From Curtobacterium sp. MCBA15_012 (GTDB taxonomy: Bacteria > Actinomycetota > Actinomycetes > Actinomycetales > Microbacteriaceae): a stretch of 64,000 nt of DNA. A model generated the notes under the pieces. The model saw only the letters and a list, made by a program, of their open reading frames with translations, ran no database searches and was not told where the DNA came from. Positions 19,718-28,254 of this stretch are shown here, in pieces. A program made the translations under genes and the position numbers. The stretch spans positions 1,798,001-1,862,000 of the forward strand of contig NZ_CP126267.1 of the NCBI RefSeq assembly GCF_001864935.2, given 5' to 3'. Position 1 is the stretch's first letter. Every line of letters begins with the position of its first letter.

Positions 19718-21271
19718 ATGAGCCACGAGACCGAGCCGGCGACCGAGAGTCCTCTGCTGAACCCTCGACCGTCCTCCGGCGGTCTCGACCGTCCCGACGT
19801 CGTGGTCCGGAAAGGCCGCCTCACGTTGGTGAACGGGCACCTCACGCCCCAGCAGTCGATGATCGAGGACCTCCTGTTCCTCGACGACGCGCTCACCGCC
19901 GGTGACGTCGACCACCTCCTCATCCGTGGCAACGACCAGCGGCCGGTGATCGCGCTCGACGAGCGCGACCGGCAGCGCGCCGAGAGCGCGATCATGGCGG
20001 CGTCGGCGAACGAGCCGTTCTACGCGAAGCCGCCGGGGGAGCCCGCCGTGCTCGTCATCGACGACGGCCTCGGCTCGCCGGAAGAGCCCGTCCTGCGCGT
20101 GTTCCGCCCGCGGCTCGAGCCGCTCGGCCGTCTCCGCTACGGCGCCGAGACGAGCGTGCAGGTCGAGTTCTGGCGGGTGACGGACACCGAGGTCCTCGCC
20201 CCGGTCGAGAACGCGCTCATGCGCCGCAGCCTGCCGGTCGACGAGTTCGTCCTGGTCGACATCGAGCGCTACGGCCGGACCTGGCGCACCGTCGAGCACA
20301 TGTTCGACGACCACGTCTCGGACATCCGGTTCCCGATCGACATCGTGTTCTCGTGGGTGGACGGCAACGCGATCGAGTACCAGCGCGCCCGTCAGGCAGC
20401 GCAGGCGAACGCGGTGCTCGGCGAGGGCGACGACGCCCCCGCGCGGTTCCGGCAGATCGACGAGCTGAAGTACGCGCTCCGGTCGGTGCACACGTTCGCG
20501 CCCTGGATCCGGCAGATCTACATCGCCACGGATTCGCCGGCGCCGAAGTGGCTCGCCGACCACCCCAAGGTCCGCATCGTCCGCAGCGAGGAGTTCTTCG
20601 CCGACCCCTCCGTCCTGCCGACGCACAACTCGCAGGCCGTCGAGTCGCAGCTGCACCACATCCCGGGCATCAGCGAGCACTTCATCTACTCGAACGACGA
20701 CATGTTCTTCGGGCGCACGGTCGACCCGTCGGTGTTCTTCAGCCCGGGGTCCGTGACGAAGTTCATCCTCGCGACGACCCGCATCGGACTCGGCTCGAAC
20801 AACCCGGCGCGCAGCGGGTTCGAGAACTCGGCGCGCGTCAACCGGCGGCTGCTGCAGCAACGCTTCGGTGCGGTGACCACGAGGCACCTCGAACACGCGC
20901 CGACGCCCCTGCGCGCGTCGATCCTGACCGAGATGGAGCACGAGTTCGCGGACGAGTTCCGGGCGACCGCCGCGTCGCGGTTCCGGGCCGCCGAGAACAT
21001 CTCCGTCACGAACTCGCTGTACCACTACTACGCGCTGCTCACGGGTCGGGCGATCGTGCAGGAGAACGCTCCGGTGCGGTACATCGACACGACCATGCAG
21101 TCCGGGCTCAAGGCGCTCCAGGACCTGCTCAAGAAGCGCGACGTCGACTTCTTCTGCCTGAACGACGGGAGCTTCCCGGAGGTCTCGGACGAGGAGCGCA
21201 CGGAGCGCGTGACGGACTTCCTCGAGAAGTACTTCCCGTTCCCGGCGCCGTGGGAGCGCACGGACGCGTAG
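19718..21271 (+). CDS. Stealth family phosphotransferase (hexose-1-phosphate transfer)
   Basis: Protein of 517 residues with the four conserved regions of Stealth proteins: CR1 FPIDIVFSWVDGNA (about 206-219), CR2 from RFRQIDELKYALRS through IRQIYIATD to HFIYSNDDMFFG, CR3 around HAPTPLR and EFRATAASRFR, and CR4 FFCLNDGSFPE near the C-terminus. Characterised members transfer sugar-1-phosphate units onto capsule or cell-wall glycopolymers. No signal peptide or membrane helix is visible. It stands alone after the GDSL operon and is followed by a 30-bp tandem repeat rather than further glycan genes. Confidence 0.9.
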   Translation: MSHETEPATESPLLNPRPSSGGLDRPDVVVRKGRLTLVNGHLTPQQSMIEDLLFLDDALTAGDVDHLLIRGNDQRPVIALDERDRQRAESAIMAASANEPFYAKPPGEPAVLVIDDGLGSPEEPVLRVFRPRLEPLGRLRYGAETSVQVEFWRVTDTEVLAPVENALMRRSLPVDEFVLVDIERYGRTWRTVEHMFDDHVSDIRFPIDIVFSWVDGNAIEYQRARQAAQANAVLGEGDDAPARFRQIDELKYALRSVHTFAPWIRQIYIATDSPAPKWLADHPKVRIVRSEEFFADPSVLPTHNSQAVESQLHHIPGISEHFIYSNDDMFFGRTVDPSVFFSPGSVTKFILATTRIGLGSNNPARSGFENSARVNRRLLQQRFGAVTTRHLEHAPTPLRASILTEMEHEFADEFRATAASRFRAAENISVTNSLYHYYALLTGRAIVQENAPVRYIDTTMQSGLKALQDLLKKRDVDFFCLNDGSFPEVSDEERTERVTDFLEKYFPFPAPWERTDA

Positions 21272-21305
21272 CGGCCCGCCGGCCGGTGTCCGTCGGCGGG
21301 CGGGG

Positions 21306-21378
21306 TCCGTCACGCTCGGGGGCGAGCGGGCCGGATCCGTCACGCTCGGGGGCGAGCGGGCCGGATCCGTCACGCTCG
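21306..21378 (+). repeat. 30-bp tandem repeat after the Stealth gene
   Basis: Two identical 30-bp units (21306-21335, 21336-21365) beginning TCCGTCACGCTCGGGGGCGA, plus a 13-base partial unit to 21378. Located 34 bases past the Stealth stop. Within the unit CGCTCGGGGGCGAGCG forms a small palindrome, so each copy can fold. Confidence 0.9.
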
Positions 21379-21543
21379 TGAGCCCCGTCCGACGATCACC
21401 GCGCGCTCGACGGAACGCGCGCGGCGTGTCCTGCCCGCTCGGCGGCGGGGCACATCAGCCGATCCCGCCGGAGTGGCGCGGGTCTCGGCGCTGGGTGACG
21501 GTCGGGGCTCCCGTCGCTGCCGTCGCCGACCTCGGACGGACCG

Positions 21544-22503
21544 TCAGCGACGGATGGGCGAGGTGGGCACCGTGTCGTGCGTGAACACGGGGATGCTCGA
21601 CGTGACCGGGGCCGGTTCGACGGCAGCGGGGATCGTGACACCGGCGGCCGTGAGGCGGGCCTCCGTCTGTTCGGCCGAGACCGGCTCGCCGACCGTGGAG
21701 TAGTGCCCGATCGGGACGACCGAGTGGACGACGTTCGTCCCGAACACGTGCACGAGGTTGAACGACTGCGCACCGTCCTGACCGCGGGTGCCGCCGAGGT
21801 ACTCGGTGAGGTCCTGCGTGTAGCAGGTCGCACTCGCGACGGAGACGGGGATGCCCGCGAAGACCGCGCTCGTCGAGTAGTGCAGGTGTCCGGCGATGAT
21901 CGCGATGACGTCCGAGCCCTCGACGACCTCGGCGAGTGACGCCTGGTCGCGGAGCTCGACGAGCACGGCGAGGTCCTGGACGCTCGGCACCGGCGGGTGG
22001 TGCATCGCGAGGATGGTGCCGTGCGGTGCCGCCTCGGAGAGGACCTCGGCCAGCCAGTCGAGCTGCGCGGGGGAGACCTCGCCGTGGTGGGCGCCCGGGA
22101 CGCTCGTGTCGAGGGTGATGACCCGCAGGCCGTTCACGTCGTAGACGAAGTCGACGGGACGGTCCGTGGGCTGCAGGCCGAAGAGCTCCTGGCGGAACGC
22201 GCCGCGCTCGTCGTGGTTGCCCATCGCCCAGATGACTTGCGCGCCGACGCGTTCGGCGGCGGGCTCGACGATCGCCTTGACGCGCGCGTACGCGCCGGCC
22301 TCGCCCTTGTCGGCGACGTCGCCCGTGACGACGATCGCCTCCGGCCGGGTCCCGGAGGCCTCGACGTCGTCGATGATCGCCTGGAGTCGGGCGGCGGAGT
22401 CCACGTCGCCGTAGAGGGCGCGGTCACCCGCCACGAGGTGGGTGTCGCTGAGGTGGAGGAGGAAGTGGTTCGGCCTGGGGTGTTCGGCCGTCCGGCTGTC
22501 CAT
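21544..22503 (-). CDS. metallophosphoesterase (CpdA-like phosphodiesterase)
   Basis: Calcineurin-like dinuclear metallophosphatase of 319 residues. All metal motifs are visible in order: LSDTHL, VVTGDVADKG, MGNHDER, MHHPP and AGHLHY. The layout matches class III cAMP phosphodiesterase-like proteins; cyclic nucleotide as substrate is an inference. No signal peptide. Start at 22503 (MDSRTAEH) has GAGAG upstream; a longer frame to 22572 exists but runs toward the qcrB terminator. Transcribed alone on the minus strand. Confidence 0.88.
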   Translation of the reverse strand: MDSRTAEHPRPNHFLLHLSDTHLVAGDRALYGDVDSAARLQAIIDDVEASGTRPEAIVVTGDVADKGEAGAYARVKAIVEPAAERVGAQVIWAMGNHDERGAFRQELFGLQPTDRPVDFVYDVNGLRVITLDTSVPGAHHGEVSPAQLDWLAEVLSEAAPHGTILAMHHPPVPSVQDLAVLVELRDQASLAEVVEGSDVIAIIAGHLHYSTSAVFAGIPVSVASATCYTQDLTEYLGGTRGQDGAQSFNLVHVFGTNVVHSVVPIGHYSTVGEPVSAEQTEARLTAAGVTIPAAVEPAPVTSSIPVFTHDTVPTSPIRR

Positions 22504-22622
22504 CGGTCTCTCGTTCCGTTGGCGGATGCGTGGTGCAACACGTTGCCACACCGTCCTGGACGAGTCCACCACCCGATCGTGAATCCGAGGTGAACCGGAG
22601 GGGTGTGTTCCTGAAAGGGCGG

Positions 22623-22673
22623 AGAACGAACGAGCCCCCCGACCACGAAGTGGACGAGGGGCTCGTTCGTTCT
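22623..22673 (-). terminator. terminator of the ctaE-qcrCAB operon
   Basis: Perfect 16-bp stem (arms AGAACGAACGAGCCCC and complement) with a 19-base loop that itself holds CCAC/GTGG, 13 bases after the qcrB stop. It ends the minus-strand respiratory operon. Confidence 0.85.
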
Positions 22674-22685
22674 TGCTGAGGAGAC

Positions 22686-24374
22686 TCAGTGGTTCCCGGC
22701 GCCGACCGCGGGTGCCGGCGCGGAGCTGTCGAGCTCCGGACCGTGGTGCGCGGCGTGGGCGGCCTCGAGCTCGGCCTTCGTGACCGGCGCGATGCGGTCC
22801 TCGAAGAAGAAGCGGGAGACACGGGCGCGGACCTTCTGCGCCTGGCTGATCCGGCCCTTGGCGTCCGGACGGATCATGAGCGGCTTGTACTCGTTGAACT
22901 GCAGGAGCTTCCAGCGCTCGTACTCGTCGAGCTGCTCGTGCACCTCGATGTACTCGCCGTGGGGGAGCCGCACGATCCGGCCCGACTCGTAGCCGTGCAG
23001 GACGATCTCGCGGTCCTTCTTCTGCAGCGCGAGGCAGACGCGCTTCGTGATCCAGAAGGCGACGAACGGGCCGAGGACCGTTGTGGCCTGGATGACGTGG
23101 ATCACGTGCTCGATCGACACCATGAAGTGCGTGGCGATGATGTCGGACGAGGCGGCGGCCCAGAGCGAGGCGTAGAGCGTGATGCCCGCGGCACCGATGG
23201 CGGTGCGGGTCGGCGCGTTGCGCGGACGGTCGGCGAGGTGGTGCTCACGCTTGTCGCCCGTGACCCAGGCCTCGATGAACGGGTAGACGAACATCGCCAC
23301 GATGAGCGCCATGAGGACGGCGATCGGCGCGAGGATGTTGAACGACACCGTGTAGCCGAACCACACGACCTCCCAGTGCGGCGGCACCAGACGGAGCGCG
23401 CCGTCGGCGAAGCCGATGTACCAGTCGGGCTGGGTACCGGCGGACACCGGGGACGGGTCGTACGGGCCGTAGTTCCAGATCGGGTTGATCGTGAACAGCG
23501 ACGCGATGGCGGCGAGGATGCCGGCGACGATGAAGAAGAAGCCACCGGCCTTCGCGGCGAACGCCGGGAGGATCGGGACGCCCACGACGTTGTCGTTGGT
23601 CTTGCCGGGGCCCGCGAACTGCGTGTGCTTGTTGATCACCACGAGCACGAGGTGGACACCGAGCACCGCGACGAGGATCGCCGGCAGCAGCAGGATGTGC
23701 AGCGTGTAGAGGCGGCCGACGATGTCGGTGCCCGGGAACTCGCCACCGAACAGCAGGTAGGCGATCCACACACCGATCACCGGGACGCCCTCGATCATGC
23801 CGACGATGATGCGGAGACCGTTGCCGGAGAGCAGGTCGTCGGGGAGCGAGTAGCCGGTGAAGCCCTCGGCCATGGCCAGGACCCACAGCACGAAGCCGAA
23901 GACCCAGTTGATCTCACGCGGCTTGCGGAAGGCACCGGTGAAGAACACGCGGGCCATGTGCAGCATGATCGAGGCCACGAAGAGCAGGGCTGCCCAGTGG
24001 TGGACCTGGCGCACGAAGAGCCCACCGCGGATGTCGAACGAGATGTTCAGGGTCGACTGCAGGGCGGTCGACATCTCGACGCCCTTGAGCGGGACGTACG
24101 AGCCGTTGTAGACGACCTCGGTCATCGACGCCTGGAAGAAGAACGTCAGGAACGTCCCCGAGAGCAGGACGACGACGAAGCTGTACAGCGCGACCTCGCC
24201 GAGCATGAAGCTCCAGTGGTCGGGGAAGATCTTGCGCCCGACCTCCTTCACGAGGCCGGAGATGCTGGTGCGCTCGTCGATGTAGTTGGCGGCGGCCCCG
24301 ATGATGCGGGACCCGCGCTCCGGCTGCGGCTTGGTGGCCGTCGACGGGGCGTTCGTGGTGGTGGTGCTGGTCAT
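22686..24374 (-). CDS. qcrB: cytochrome bc complex cytochrome b subunit QcrB
   Basis: Membrane subunit of the actinobacterial bcc complex that oxidises menaquinol. The 562-residue protein has an N-terminal cytosolic segment, eight core helices with heme-ligand histidines in VRQVHHWAALLF and LHILLLPAIL, the Q-site segment GYSLPDDLLSGNG, and the ef-loop motif PDWY (PEWY elsewhere). A C-terminal extension of about 100 residues is typical of actinobacteria. Start overlaps the qcrA stop by one base. Last gene of the operon. Confidence 0.97.
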   Translation of the reverse strand: MTSTTTTNAPSTATKPQPERGSRIIGAAANYIDERTSISGLVKEVGRKIFPDHWSFMLGEVALYSFVVVLLSGTFLTFFFQASMTEVVYNGSYVPLKGVEMSTALQSTLNISFDIRGGLFVRQVHHWAALLFVASIMLHMARVFFTGAFRKPREINWVFGFVLWVLAMAEGFTGYSLPDDLLSGNGLRIIVGMIEGVPVIGVWIAYLLFGGEFPGTDIVGRLYTLHILLLPAILVAVLGVHLVLVVINKHTQFAGPGKTNDNVVGVPILPAFAAKAGGFFFIVAGILAAIASLFTINPIWNYGPYDPSPVSAGTQPDWYIGFADGALRLVPPHWEVVWFGYTVSFNILAPIAVLMALIVAMFVYPFIEAWVTGDKREHHLADRPRNAPTRTAIGAAGITLYASLWAAASSDIIATHFMVSIEHVIHVIQATTVLGPFVAFWITKRVCLALQKKDREIVLHGYESGRIVRLPHGEYIEVHEQLDEYERWKLLQFNEYKPLMIRPDAKGRISQAQKVRARVSRFFFEDRIAPVTKAELEAAHAAHHGPELDSSAPAPAVGAGNH

Positions 24375-25444
24375 CAGCGTTCACGCTCCCAGAAGGACGG
24401 TCCGACCGGCTCGTGGAAGTCGCTCTGGGCAACCAGGTAGCCGTCGTCGTCGATCGCGATCGGAAGTTGGGGGAGGGGACGTGCGGCCGGGCCGAAGATG
24501 ACCTCGCAGTTGTTCGAGACGTCGAACGTCGACTGGTGGCACGGGCACAGCAGGTGGTGCGTCTGCTGTTCGTAGAGCGCGACCGGGCACCCGACGTGGG
24601 TGCAGATCTTGGAGTAGGCGACGATGCCGTCGTAACCCCAGTCCTCGTGCCCCTTGGAGGGGTTGAGGTCCTTCGGGTCGAGGCGCATCAGCAGCACGGA
24701 CGCCTTGGCCTTCTCCTCGAGCATGTGCTCGGACTCGAGCATGCCCTCGGGGATGACGTGGAAGACGGAGCCGATCGTGACGTCGGACGCCTTGATCGGG
24801 AGACCCGTCGGGTCCTTGGTCAGGCGCAGGCCGGACTTCCAGAACGTGTGGCGGAGCAGCTCGTTCGGGTCCTCCGCCGGGGCGAGGTCACGGACGAGGA
24901 CGATGCCGGGCAGCGGGAACGCCGCGAGTGCACCGATCATCGAGTTGCGGATCAGCTTGCGACGGCTGAAGCCCGACTCCTTGTCGGCGAGCTGGAACGC
25001 CTCGACCGCCTTGGCGCGGGTCGCGTCCGTCCCACGGGTGCCGTGGCGCATCTCCGTGATCTCGCGGTCGACCACGAGCGACTTCGACCAGTAGACCGCG
25101 CCGAGACCCAGCGCGAGGAGCGCGAGGGTGATGGCGAGGCCGAGCCAGAGGTTGCCGGCGCGGACCGTGCCGAAGTCCTCCGGGTCGATCGGGAACGCGA
25201 CGTACGCCGCGATCGCGAGGACGCTGCCGACGATGGAGAGGTAGAAGAACGTGGCGACCTGGCGCTCGGCGAGCCGCTGCTTCTTCGGGTCGACGTCGGT
25301 GCGACGTGCGCGGTGCGGCGGCTCACCCGGGTTCTCGAAGGCGTCCGCGGGGACGACCGCGGTACCTGCCGAGGTGCTGCTGGTCGTGCCGTGCTTCTCG
25401 ACAGCCGAGGACGAGTTCAGTGCCTCGTCGTCGTGCTCTGCCAT
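24374..25444 (-). CDS. qcrA: cytochrome bc complex Rieske iron-sulfur subunit QcrA
   Basis: Carries the 2Fe-2S cluster that accepts an electron from menaquinol. The 356-residue protein has three N-terminal membrane helices (actinobacterial form; hydrophobic stretches near residues 80-100, 115-135 and 185-205) and a C-terminal Rieske fold with CTHVGC and CPCHQS. Start 25444 is preferred because GAAGGGA lies 6 bases upstream; an in-frame ATG at 25471 would overlap the spacer to qcrC. Confidence 0.96.
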   Translation of the reverse strand: MAEHDDEALNSSSAVEKHGTTSSTSAGTAVVPADAFENPGEPPHRARRTDVDPKKQRLAERQVATFFYLSIVGSVLAIAAYVAFPIDPEDFGTVRAGNLWLGLAITLALLALGLGAVYWSKSLVVDREITEMRHGTRGTDATRAKAVEAFQLADKESGFSRRKLIRNSMIGALAAFPLPGIVLVRDLAPAEDPNELLRHTFWKSGLRLTKDPTGLPIKASDVTIGSVFHVIPEGMLESEHMLEEKAKASVLLMRLDPKDLNPSKGHEDWGYDGIVAYSKICTHVGCPVALYEQQTHHLLCPCHQSTFDVSNNCEVIFGPAARPLPQLPIAIDDDGYLVAQSDFHEPVGPSFWERER

Positions 25445-25477
25445 GGTGTTCCCTTCAGTGTCGTGCGACACGGACGA

Positions 25478-26287
25478 TCAGTTGGACTTCGCGGTCAGCC
25501 ACACGGTCATCGCGACGACCGCACCCAGACCGAAGATCCAGATGAACAGACCCTCTGCCACCGGGCCGAGGGAGCCGAGGGCGAACCCGCCCGGCGACTT
25601 GTTGTCCTGCACGTACTTCAGGTACGTGATGATGTCGGCCTTCTGCTCCGGGGTGAGGTTCAGGTCGTTGAAGACCGGCATGTTCTGCGGGCCGGTGACC
25701 ATGGCCTCGTAGATGTGCTTGCCGGAGACGGTCTGCAGGTTCGGCGCGTACTTGCCCTCGGTCAGGGCGCCGCCGGCACCCGCGACGTTGTGGCACATCG
25801 CGCAGTTGATGCGGAAGAGCTCCGCACCCTCGGCGGCGTCGCCGTCCTTGCCGTTCGTCAGCTTGGTGGAGGGGATGCCCGGGCCGGGGCCGAGCGAGGC
25901 CACGTAGGCGCCCATGGCGTCGACCTGCTCGTCCGTGAACTGGGCGGGCTTCTCCTCGGCCTGGGGGCCCTGCGCTGCCATCGGCATGCGGCCGGTGCCG
26001 ACCTGGAAGTCGACCGACGCGGCGCCGACACCGATGAGGGACGGACCCTCGCTCGTGCCCTGGGCGTCGAGGCCGTGGCAGGTCGCGCAGTTCGAGGCGA
26101 AGAGCTTCTGGCCCTCGTTGACCTGCGACTGGCTCGAGGCCGCCGTGGCGGTGGTGCTGTCGTCGGCGTTGGCCGTCGAACTGAACAGCGCGTACGCACC
26201 GCCGGTGGTCATGAGACCGACGACGATGAGCGAGACGGTCGCCATCGGGGAACGGCGGCCCTTCTTGGTCTTGGTTCTGGTGAACAT
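25478..26287 (-). CDS. qcrC: cytochrome bc complex diheme cytochrome c subunit QcrC
   Basis: Diheme c-type cytochrome that passes electrons straight to the aa3 oxidase in the actinobacterial supercomplex. The 269-residue protein has an N-terminal membrane anchor or signal (ATVSLIVVGLMTTGGAYALF), two heme-binding motifs CATCH (near 62) and CAMCH (near 161), and a C-terminal helix (GLFIWIFGLGAVVAMTVWL). Lies 21 bases after ctaE and 33 before qcrA, same operon. Confidence 0.96.
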   Translation of the reverse strand: MFTRTKTKKGRRSPMATVSLIVVGLMTTGGAYALFSSTANADDSTTATAASSQSQVNEGQKLFASNCATCHGLDAQGTSEGPSLIGVGAASVDFQVGTGRMPMAAQGPQAEEKPAQFTDEQVDAMGAYVASLGPGPGIPSTKLTNGKDGDAAEGAELFRINCAMCHNVAGAGGALTEGKYAPNLQTVSGKHIYEAMVTGPQNMPVFNDLNLTPEQKADIITYLKYVQDNKSPGGFALGSLGPVAEGLFIWIFGLGAVVAMTVWLTAKSN

Positions 26288-26308
26288 GCTGTGGGGGGTG
26301 TCCAGTTC

Positions 26309-26938
26309 CTACTTGAGAAGGTAGATGACGGCGAAGAGACCGATCCAGACGACGTCGACGAAGTGCCAGTAGTACGACACGACGATCGCGGTGGTCGCCT
26401 CCTTGTGCCCGAAGTTCTTCGCGGCGAACCCGCGACCCAGGGTGAGGAGGAAGGCGATCAGGCCGCCGGTGACGTGCAGGCCGTGGAAGCCGGTGGTCAT
26501 GTAGAACGCCGAGCCGTACGCGCTCGAGGAGAGCGTCATGCCCTCGTGCCAGAGGTTGGCGTACTCGAAGATCTGGCCGCAGACGAAGATCGCGCCCATG
26601 CAGTACGTGACGAAGAACCACTCCGTCATGCCCCAGTCCTTGGGGTTCCAGCTCGTGCGGTGCACCTGGAAGCGCTCCGCGGCGAACACCGCGAACTGGC
26701 AGGCGAAGCTGGACAGCACCAGGATGATCGTGTTCACGGAGGCGAAGGGCACCTCGAGCTTGGAGGTCTCGGTGGCCCACAGTTCGGGCGAGGTGCTGCG
26801 CAACGTGAAGTAGATCGCGAACAGGCCGGCGAAGAACATGACCTCGCTGCCCAGCCACACGATCGTCCCCACGGCAACGGCGTTGGGCCTGTTCAGGACC
26901 GGACCGCTGGCGCTTCTGGAGAGAGGGGTGCTAGTCAC
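26309..26938 (-). CDS. ctaE: cytochrome c oxidase subunit III CtaE
   Basis: Subunit III of the aa3-type oxidase, short five-helix form of 209 residues. Family segments are [21 protein letters not shown], the [16 protein letters not shown] region and [10 protein letters not shown] followed by the [15 protein letters not shown] end. I place the start at GTG 26938: CATAAT on the minus strand ends 7 bases before it, and the in-frame ATG at 26947 overlaps that -10 element, so it could not be in the transcript. First gene of ctaE-qcrC-qcrA-qcrB. Subunits I and II are not in the window. Confidence 0.93.
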   Translation of the reverse strand: MTSTPLSRSASGPVLNRPNAVAVGTIVWLGSEVMFFAGLFAIYFTLRSTSPELWATETSKLEVPFASVNTIILVLSSFACQFAVFAAERFQVHRTSWNPKDWGMTEWFFVTYCMGAIFVCGQIFEYANLWHEGMTLSSSAYGSAFYMTTGFHGLHVTGGLIAFLLTLGRGFAAKNFGHKEATTAIVVSYYWHFVDVVWIGLFAVIYLLK

Positions 26939-26945
26939 GTCCTCC

Positions 26946-26951
26946 ATTATG
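26946..26951 (-). promoter_or_regulatory. -10 element of ctaE-qcrCAB, leaderless
   Basis: CATAAT on the minus strand, seven bases, then GTG of ctaE. The closest to the TATAAT consensus among the -10 elements here, fitting a strongly expressed respiratory operon. Confidence 0.5.
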
Positions 26952-27005
26952 GCCGAAACCTGTGACAGTGTTTTCGCAGCAGACTGGCGGGTCTTCCGAA
27001 TTCAC

Positions 27006-27011
27006 TACGAT
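27006..27011 (+). promoter_or_regulatory. -10 element of trpD, leaderless
   Basis: TACGAT, six bases, ATG at 27018, with no ribosome-binding site. It also fixes the trpD start against longer upstream frames. Confidence 0.5.
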
Positions 27012-27017
27012 CGAGCC

Positions 27018-28073
27018 ATGTCGCTCCCACTCTCCTGGCCCTCGGTGATCAGCGCGCTCATGGCTCGCGAGGACCTCTCCATCAGCCAGTCCTCATGGGC
27101 CATGGAGGAGATCGTCCAGGGACGCGCGACGTCCGCACAGATCGCCGCGTTCGCCGTGGCGCTGCGGGCGAAGGGCGAGACGGTCGACGAGGTCGTCGGC
27201 TTCCGCGACGCGATCCTCGACGCGGCGGTGCCGCTCGACGTGGACCCGATGGCGCTGGACATCGTCGGGACCGGCGGCGACGTCGTCGGCACGGTCAACG
27301 TCTCGACCATGGCCGCGATCGTCATCGCCGCCGCGGGCGTGCCGGTCGTGAAGCACGGCAACCGGGCGAGCTCGTCGAAGTCGGGGTCGAGCGACGTGCT
27401 CGCGGCCCTCGGCCTGGACCTCACGATGGACGCCGCGCGTGTCGCCGAGACGTTCCGGCGTGTCGGACTGACCTTCGCCTTCGCGAGCGCCTTCCACCCC
27501 GGGTTCGCCCACGCAGCCCCGGTCCGGCGCGAGATCGGGGTGCCGACGGTGTTCAACTTCCTCGGTCCGCTCGTGAACCCGGCCCGGTGCGAAGCGAACG
27601 CGGTGGGCGTGGCGCAGCTCGACCTCGTCCCGATCATCACGGGCGTGTTCCAGACCCGCGGGGCGACGGCCCTCGTGTTCCGCGGCGACGACGGTCTCGA
27701 CGAGCTGACCACCACCGGCCACTCCCACATCTGGGAGGTCACCGGCGGTCGGGTCACCGAGCACGACCTCGACCCGCGCGACCTCGGCATCGCCCGGGCC
27801 CGCACGCAGGACCTCCTGGGCGGGGACCCCGAGCACAACGCGCAGGTGGTGCACCGGGTGCTCGCGGGGGAGACCGGACCGGTCCGCGACATCGTCCTCC
27901 TGAACGCCGCGGCCGGTCTCGTGGCCTTCCGGCTCGCCGAGGACCCGGAGCAGGTCGACGTGCCGATCCTGCAGCGGTTCCGCGACCAGCTCGCCGTCGC
28001 GGCCGACGCGATCGACTCGGGTGCCGGAGCGCGCAAACTGGCTGACTGGGTGGGCGCGGCGCCCGCCGCCTGA
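27018..28073 (+). CDS. trpD: anthranilate phosphoribosyltransferase
   Basis: Second step of tryptophan synthesis: anthranilate plus PRPP to phosphoribosyl-anthranilate. The 351-residue protein has the glycine loop GTGGDVVGTVNVST near residue 83, KHGNRASSSKSGSSDVLAALG (in two parts around residue 112) and the substrate segment FNFLGPLVNPA. It is not with other trp genes; location beside ctaE is shared with related actinobacteria as far as I recall. Start set by the leaderless promoter. Confidence 0.96.
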   Translation: MSLPLSWPSVISALMAREDLSISQSSWAMEEIVQGRATSAQIAAFAVALRAKGETVDEVVGFRDAILDAAVPLDVDPMALDIVGTGGDVVGTVNVSTMAAIVIAAAGVPVVKHGNRASSSKSGSSDVLAALGLDLTMDAARVAETFRRVGLTFAFASAFHPGFAHAAPVRREIGVPTVFNFLGPLVNPARCEANAVGVAQLDLVPIITGVFQTRGATALVFRGDDGLDELTTTGHSHIWEVTGGRVTEHDLDPRDLGIARARTQDLLGGDPEHNAQVVHRVLAGETGPVRDIVLLNAAAGLVAFRLAEDPEQVDVPILQRFRDQLAVAADAIDSGAGARKLADWVGAAPAA

Positions 28074-28140
28074 CCCGGACGAGCGCTCTCGGACACGCGG
28101 CACCAGGCGCCGCACGAGCGACCCACGCGCCGGCGGCGCA

Positions 28141-28223
28141 GTGCCGGTCCGTCGGACCCGCACTCCACACCGCACCAGCCGGCAACGCACCGGAGGCGCG
28201 GTGCCGGTCCGTCGGACCCGCAC
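28141..28223 (+). repeat. 23-bp direct repeat downstream of trpD
   Basis: Exact 23-bp copies at 28141-28163 and 28201-28223, each opening GTGCCGGTCCGTCGGACC, which holds the palindrome GGTCCG-T-CGGACC. The second copy forms the inner part of the terminator hairpin at 28194-28230. Confidence 0.9.
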
Positions 28224-28230
28224 CGCGCCT
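28194..28230. terminator. bidirectional terminator between trpD and glpK
   Basis: Arms AGGCGCGGTGC and complement (11 bp), one C-C mismatch, then a 6-bp inner stem around a single T. Lies between the convergent ends of trpD (+) and glpK (-). Outer arm belongs to the dispersed GGAGGCGCGG family. Confidence 0.75.
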
Positions 28231-28254
28231 CCAGGCGGTCACCTCAGCTGCGCG

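Noticed and set aside
26939..26947. ATG at 26947 as the ctaE start
   Set aside because: The ATG overlaps the CATAAT -10 element and has no ribosome-binding site; GTG at 26938 fits the leaderless spacing.
28074..28254. Small coding sequence between trpD and glpK
   Set aside because: Open frames here are Arg/Pro/Thr-rich translations of the direct repeats and the terminator hairpin, with no start signals.
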